Source: Gammaproteobacteria bacterium
Lineage (GTDB): Bacteria; Pseudomonadota; Gammaproteobacteria; UBA6429; Thiohalophilaceae
Length of the DNA: 7,697 nucleotides
Direction of reading: 5' to 3'
Assembly: GCA_013152045.1 (NCBI GenBank)
Contig: JAADGZ010000270.1
Coordinates: 1 to 7,697 of the forward strand
Shown here one piece after another: positions 4,424-7,697 of this stretch (within the stretch, counting starts at the first letter, position 1; each line of letters begins with the position of its first letter). Made by a program: the position numbers and the translations under genes. The notes below the pieces were generated by a model that saw nothing but the letters and a program-made list of their open reading frames with translations, ran no database searches and had not been told where the DNA came from.

Positions 4424-6397
4424 CTAGTGGAATCCTGCTAAACGCAGAGCACGGATATAGTGATCAATATCCCGTGAGCTTTTTGCTGGAAGTAGTTTTG
4501 GCCAGTCGGCGACTCTAAAATTTGGATACTCAGCCAAGTGCAGTTTTCTAAACTTACTGGCCATTTTTTGGTTACCTAGCATTGCATAACAGGCAGAAAT
4601 AATTCGCAAATTTGAGGGTGACAACACTGTGGTTTTCATTGACGTATCAATAGCAGCTTGATAATCACCCATTAGAAATTTGATGCCAGATGCAATCCAA
4701 AAATATATATCGGGAGGAAGAGGATTTAGATTTAAGGCTACGTCAATTTGACCAAGCGCTTCATCATGCAGTCCTGTGTGAGACAAAACATCTGCCACGC
4801 TAGCTATGATATCCGCGTGATGAGGTGCAAGTGATTTTGCTGTATTCAGGCTCTCTAGAGCGCTGTCTATATCCCCTAAATACAGGGTAGACGTTCCGAG
4901 CTCCCAGTAACCCCCCGGTGTCATGGGATCATCCTTAATAAGTGTTACCGCAATGCGTTGTGCTTCCAAAAGGAAGTCCTTTTCCTGACGGCCCAATAGC
5001 CACCATTCCCGATTGTAGGTACGGGCCAGCATTTGCCGTGCCGGATAGAAATCAGGAACCACCTGCAAAGCCCGCCGAAACACTTTCCGTGCAGCACGTA
5101 CATTGGGCAGGCTCTCGGTGCGGAGCCGGTTTTGCCCAATTAGATAGTAGGTATAAGCAGAAGCATCTCCAGTGTGCCGGAATGTTGAAAGTACCGAGCG
5201 GTCTATTTCCAACCCAATCCGACTAGCAGCAGATTGAATAAAATTAGAATAGCTTTCATAGGCACATGTTTTCTTAATTGAGATTTCATCAGCCATCAGA
5301 ACTTCGCCGGAAGGCACAAAAGTCAAGCATAACGCCAGCTTCTTGGTGTTCCCTCCTGGAAGAAGACGCGTTGAAACCATATAATCCACATTAAAGGAAG
5401 GTTGCCTTTGATGCAGTTTAACGAATTGCTTTGCAGTATGTGGTGCAAGAATCACGAAATTGCGCATCTGACAAAGGCGCAATGTCAAATCTTCCACCAG
5501 ACAATTGACCATCGCACGCTCATCTGATCTTGAGTTAAACGCCTCCTTAGCGGGCGGCAAGATGATCAAACGAGGAAGAGGAGATTTAGGCGGTTCCCTT
5601 TTTGCATTTTCGAATTGGTCTGCACTAACAGGGGTAGCAAACTTTGCGGGGTTTTTAGAAAGAAACAAAAAATCCCGCTCCAGATCAGGAATCAGTTCCG
5701 GGGCAATGCGCGCTACCAAATTGAGGGTTTTAATTGAAGGAGCTACCCCAAGATCTCGCTGTAACCGAGCTGTAAAACTATCAAAGCATTGATATAGCGC
5801 AGCATAGTCGTTATTTCGAGAATGGGTAAGAATAAGTGCTCGCAGCAAGCTCCCGTCATATGGGTGGAGTGAATGCAGAGTTTCCAGCGCTTTTGCTCCG
5901 TCTTTACCCCCTATTCGTAATGCATTGTCGCGAGTTATATGTAAAAGTCGAATGGAGTATTCTTGTCGTGTCGCCAATATCCAACGCCGTAAACCTTCGC
6001 CAGCGACGTCTTCCAGTCTGTGCAAAAACTCATTGCGATAATCTGAAATATATTGTTTTAACTCTTTTGAACCCTTGAGCGAGCTGATTTCGGTAAAATG
6101 CTTCAAGTCGCTACGCATATTAACATTTAGGTGAACAAAACTTCTATCAATCTGCATGATAGAAAGGCCATGTTTGGCATCAAAGTTACGAACACCCACT
6201 AATAATTGGCGTAAATTTGCGTTGGCTAATTTGGTGCCATGATTTTCCCATAGCCAGCCCGCAAGAACAGGACGGCTTACCACTCCGTCGAATTTTAGTG
6301 CAAGCAGGGCTATGGCCAGATAGGCCTTGACAGGAAGTCCGTCAAGAGATTGGCCGTTAATTTCAATTCGCGGTATTCCAAAAAGATGTAGCGAGAT
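4424..6397 (-). CDS. SARP-like transcriptional regulator with winged-helix, BTAD, TolB-like and TPR domains; non-standard start
   Basis: With the proposed start at the ATC codon at 6395-6397 the product has 657 residues. The first ATG/GTG-type start in frame is the GTG at 6283, which gives 619 residues but cuts off the first strands and helix of the winged-helix domain (LHLFGIPRIEINGQSLDGLP, then VKAYLAIALLAL). I therefore prefer the upstream start; a purine-rich GAGAGGGAG lies just before it. Domain order: OmpR/SARP-type winged helix at about 3-92; BTAD helical domain at about 98-225, ending in the typical RDLGVAPS; a TolB/FlgO-like domain at about 278-370 (VEDLTLRLCQMRNFVILAP...DYMVSTRLLPGG); and TPR helices at about 410-625. 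Similar multi-domain regulators in proteobacteria resemble CadC and adenylate-cyclase-linked regulators. It ends 87 bp before the small gene on the same strand, so activation of the YcaO-TfuA cassette is a reasonable inference. If ATC is not used, the gene is either N-terminally shortened or a recent pseudogene. Confidence 0.85.
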   Translation of the reverse strand: MSLHLFGIPRIEINGQSLDGLPVKAYLAIALLALKFDGVVSRPVLAGWLWENHGTKLANANLRQLLVGVRNFDAKHGLSIMQIDRSFVHLNVNMRSDLKHFTEISSLKGSKELKQYISDYRNEFLHRLEDVAGEGLRRWILATRQEYSIRLLHITRDNALRIGGKDGAKALETLHSLHPYDGSLLRALILTHSRNNDYAALYQCFDSFTARLQRDLGVAPSIKTLNLVARIAPELIPDLERDFLFLSKNPAKFATPVSADQFENAKREPPKSPLPRLIILPPAKEAFNSRSDERAMVNCLVEDLTLRLCQMRNFVILAPHTAKQFVKLHQRQPSFNVDYMVSTRLLPGGNTKKLALCLTFVPSGEVLMADEISIKKTCAYESYSNFIQSAASRIGLEIDRSVLSTFRHTGDASAYTYYLIGQNRLRTESLPNVRAARKVFRRALQVVPDFYPARQMLARTYNREWWLLGRQEKDFLLEAQRIAVTLIKDDPMTPGGYWELGTSTLYLGDIDSALESLNTAKSLAPHHADIIASVADVLSHTGLHDEALGQIDVALNLNPLPPDIYFWIASGIKFLMGDYQAAIDTSMKTTVLSPSNLRIISACYAMLGNQKMASKFRKLHLAEYPNFRVADWPKLLPAKSSRDIDHYIRALRLAGFH

Positions 6398-6538
6398 ATT
6401 CTCCCTCTCTAAGGATAAGCCCCTACAAGATATGAATTTCAGTTCTCAGGACAGATAAGAACAGGAAATTACACAGACATGTGAAGCACTTGGGGAAAAC
6501 TCCGAGCTCAAATCAGGCATGTGTTCGATGCCGCTCAA
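6398..6538. other. Leader/upstream region of the SARP-like gene
   Basis: The 141 bp between the ATPase remnant and the SARP-like frame contain no gene. They hold the purine-rich candidate ribosome-binding site (about 6398-6411), the inverted repeat GTTCT/AGAAC (6442-6462) and the second 15-base element. I see no convincing sigma-70 promoter hexamers with correct spacing. An in-frame TGA shortly upstream limits how far the SARP-like frame can extend. Confidence 0.5.
6454..6468. repeat. 15-base element, copy 2 (upstream of the SARP-like gene)
   Basis: GATAAGAACAGGAAA differs from the copy at 4353-4367 at only two positions, both G-to-A. It lies about 57 bases before the proposed start of the SARP-like gene. 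It overlaps the right arm of an inverted repeat GTTCT (6442-6446)/AGAAC (6458-6462), which would suit a dimeric regulator. Confidence 0.4.
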
Positions 6539-7159
6539 TCAGCTTCTTAATCTTGGCAATCTTGGCAATCTTGGCTTCTGGCACCATTGCCGACAATCCT
6601 TCACTCCGTTAATTGTCACACGCAATTGTATGTTCTGCAATAAACAAAAATCGCCAGTTGCACCCACTACATAAAAAAGCCCCAAGGTTATGGCCAACAT
6701 CAGTTCAGCGAGAAAGCCAAATACCATCGCCTTTTTTTGGGTCAGTTCCGCGCCAAGCAGGCCACCAAAAATATATTCATAGATTTCGATAATCCCGGCC
6801 AGCACCTGCTCGCGATCGCGCTGGTTATAATTTTTCAGCCGGTCGGACTGAATATCAAACAGATTTAGCGCCGGGGCAAAATGAACGTCGGACGGGTCAA
6901 CAATAAGAAGCCGCCGGGCCAACGAGGCGGACGCCGCCTCCGACCCTATTATCATCGGGTCAAACAGAGACAGGCGCTTGATGGTATTTAGCATGTCGCC
7001 CTGGCTATCCAGAATAACCATCGATGGCACTTCGTCCGACGGGCGTTGCAGGTCACTTACGATCAAATGCTGCAAGGTCTGGGTTTTGCCATGCCCGGTT
7101 CCGGCCAGAATGTGCATATGTTCAATAATTGCCGCCTGCTGGAACCGATCGTAAATATC
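6539..7159 (-). pseudogene. Truncated P-loop ATPase of the conjugation/type IV secretion type
   Basis: The frame is open from just after a TGA at 7160-7162 and encodes about 206 residues. It carries a Walker A motif AGTGHGKTQT (residues 19-28 counted from 7159, or 5-14 from the ATG at 7117) and a Walker B-like MVILDSQGD. Downstream are LLIVDPSDVHFAPALNLFD and LLGAELTQKKAMVF. This pattern is familiar from VirD4/HerA-like ATP-binding proteins of conjugative elements, which are much longer. The similarity to the family seems to stop after LAELMLAI, near 6689. The remaining tail is unlike the family and ends in a Pro-Arg-Leu repeat made by a 9-bp tandem repeat. The ATG at 7117 lies too close to Walker A to be a natural start. 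I read it as a fragment broken at both ends. Subfamily assignment is uncertain. Confidence 0.7.
6549..6575. repeat. 9-bp tandem repeat, three perfect copies
   Basis: AATCTTGGC is repeated at 6549-6557, 6558-6566 and 6567-6575. It lies at the 3' end of the ATPase remnant and encodes Pro-Arg-Leu repeats on the minus strand. It probably arose by replication slippage near the rearrangement point. Confidence 0.9.
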
Positions 7160-7579
7160 TCACCAGTTGAAGCAGAAGAGAGGTGCTATGCACAGAAAGC
7201 AAACTTGGATATGGTCGCCTGAACCCAAGTAATTTTCTTCCAAAAAACTGGGATTGTTCAAAAAGGTGTGCACGATTCTAGAAAAAAATACAAGGTATCT
7301 TGAAACTGAATAGCCAGCACTTATTTTAACTTGGTCCATGATTATTCCGGTGTGCTTCGAGAAGATAGAAATATCTACTGTGTTCGACGCTTGGAATTGT
7401 CTCACCAAGGTGGCTTTGTCTGCTGAGGTGTCTGTAGTCACGGCATGTCCGTGCGCAGTGGACGGCCTAAGCCTGATCGTTGCTTATACAGCTGTGAATA
7501 CTGCACCTGACGGTGTCCCCAAGGCAGAGAATAAGCATATTTGTCGCTGGGCTGGGCCGGGGCAGAAAGCGCTTGACAT
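7160..7579 (-). pseudogene. Interrupted unknown reading frame upstream of the ATPase remnant
   Basis: From an ATG at 7579 one minus-strand frame runs for 31 codons to a TAA (7484-7486), continues open (GTG at 7441) to a TGA (7160-7162), and is then in the same frame as the ATPase remnant. Text around the first stop reads smoothly: SALGTPSGAVFTAV, stop, ATIRLRPSTAHGHAV. The stop could therefore be a point mutation in a former gene. I recognise no family. The segment 7163-7330 is AT-richer than the ATPase and does not look like its missing N-terminus. A shared frame over this distance has a one-in-three chance of being accidental. This is weakly supported; it may be non-coding DNA brought in by rearrangement. 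Confidence 0.3.
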
Positions 7580-7607
7580 TGCCAAAAACCATTTATGGTG
7601 AAAGGTG

Positions 7608-7697
7608 TGTCAGTACCGGATGAATACTCCCCACTTATGCCGATTGAAAATTCCCCAGTTTTGAGCGGCTGAAGGCCATGGTTTTGGGGATGCATCC
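7608..7697 (+). mobile_element. Probable end of an IS21-family insertion sequence, cut by the window edge
   Basis: The segment starts TGTCAGTACCGGATGAATAC and contains two related direct repeats, GATGAATACTCCCCAC (7619-7634) and GATTGAAAATTCCCCAG (7642-7658). Repeated terminal blocks containing GAAAA-TCCCCA and a TG terminal dinucleotide are typical of IS21-family ends as I remember them. A plus-strand ATG at 7678 after GAAGG could be the start of the transposase gene istA, but only six full codons are visible. The assignment rests on pattern memory and needs the flanking sequence. Confidence 0.45.

Noticed and set aside
4943..5226. Plus- and minus-strand frames inside the SARP-like gene
   Set aside because: Entirely inside a well-supported gene and without their own domain signals.
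7338..7601. 87-residue plus-strand frame next to the probable insertion-sequence end
   Set aside because: No recognised motif; overlaps the interrupted minus-strand frame and ends before the insertion sequence, so it is not the transposase.
7438..7695. 85-residue minus-strand frame crossing the insertion-sequence end
   Set aside because: It reads through the terminal repeats of the probable IS21 end and has no family resemblance; likely fortuitous.
1..7697. tRNA or rRNA genes
   Set aside because: No cloverleaf-like segment or conserved rRNA sequence noticed on either strand.

Overview
The window looks like alphaproteobacterial DNA, most likely of the Hyphomicrobiales (Rhizobiales). The basis is a GC-rich dipeptide/oligopeptide-type solute-binding protein at the left edge, and a structured intergenic repeat (about 1583-1681) that I recall as very common in Brucella/Rhizobium-type genomes. 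All well-supported complete genes lie on the minus strand, so the biological order runs from right to left.

Right to left: (1) 7608-7697 resembles the end of an IS21-family insertion sequence. (2) 6539-7579 is debris: an unrecognised broken frame, then a truncated P-loop ATPase of the conjugation/type IV secretion kind. (3) 4424-6397 is a large SARP-like regulator (winged helix, BTAD, TolB-like domain, TPRs) whose frame opens without ATG or GTG at the expected start. (4) 4139-4336 is a 65-residue protein of unknown family. (5) 2886-4142 is a YcaO enzyme. (6) 2170-2889 is a TfuA partner. (7) 1710-2078 is a small LuxR-type helix-turn-helix protein. (8) 1141-1709 has no convincing gene but holds the structured repeat. 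(9) 1-1018 is the N-terminal part of a solute-binding protein, with two identical 12-bp palindromic operators upstream.

The centre is a compact cassette: small protein, YcaO and TfuA, joined by two 4-base ATGA overlaps and flanked by two regulators. YcaO-TfuA pairs are known from thioamide formation on peptides (trifolitoxin and thioamitide clusters, methanogen McrA thioglycine). The 65-aa protein sits where a precursor would be expected, but it has no cysteine and no obvious leader/core layout. No protease, exporter or immunity gene is visible here. Its ribosome-binding site is the 3' arm of a perfect 8-bp inverted repeat, so translation of the whole cassette may be switched by RNA folding. 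A 15-base element (13/15 identical) occurs both in that leader and upstream of the SARP-like gene.

The cassette has visibly lower GC than the transporter gene and lies next to conjugation-ATPase and insertion-sequence remnants. I infer that it was acquired horizontally. No database search or folding calculation was possible, so family names rest on motif recognition.
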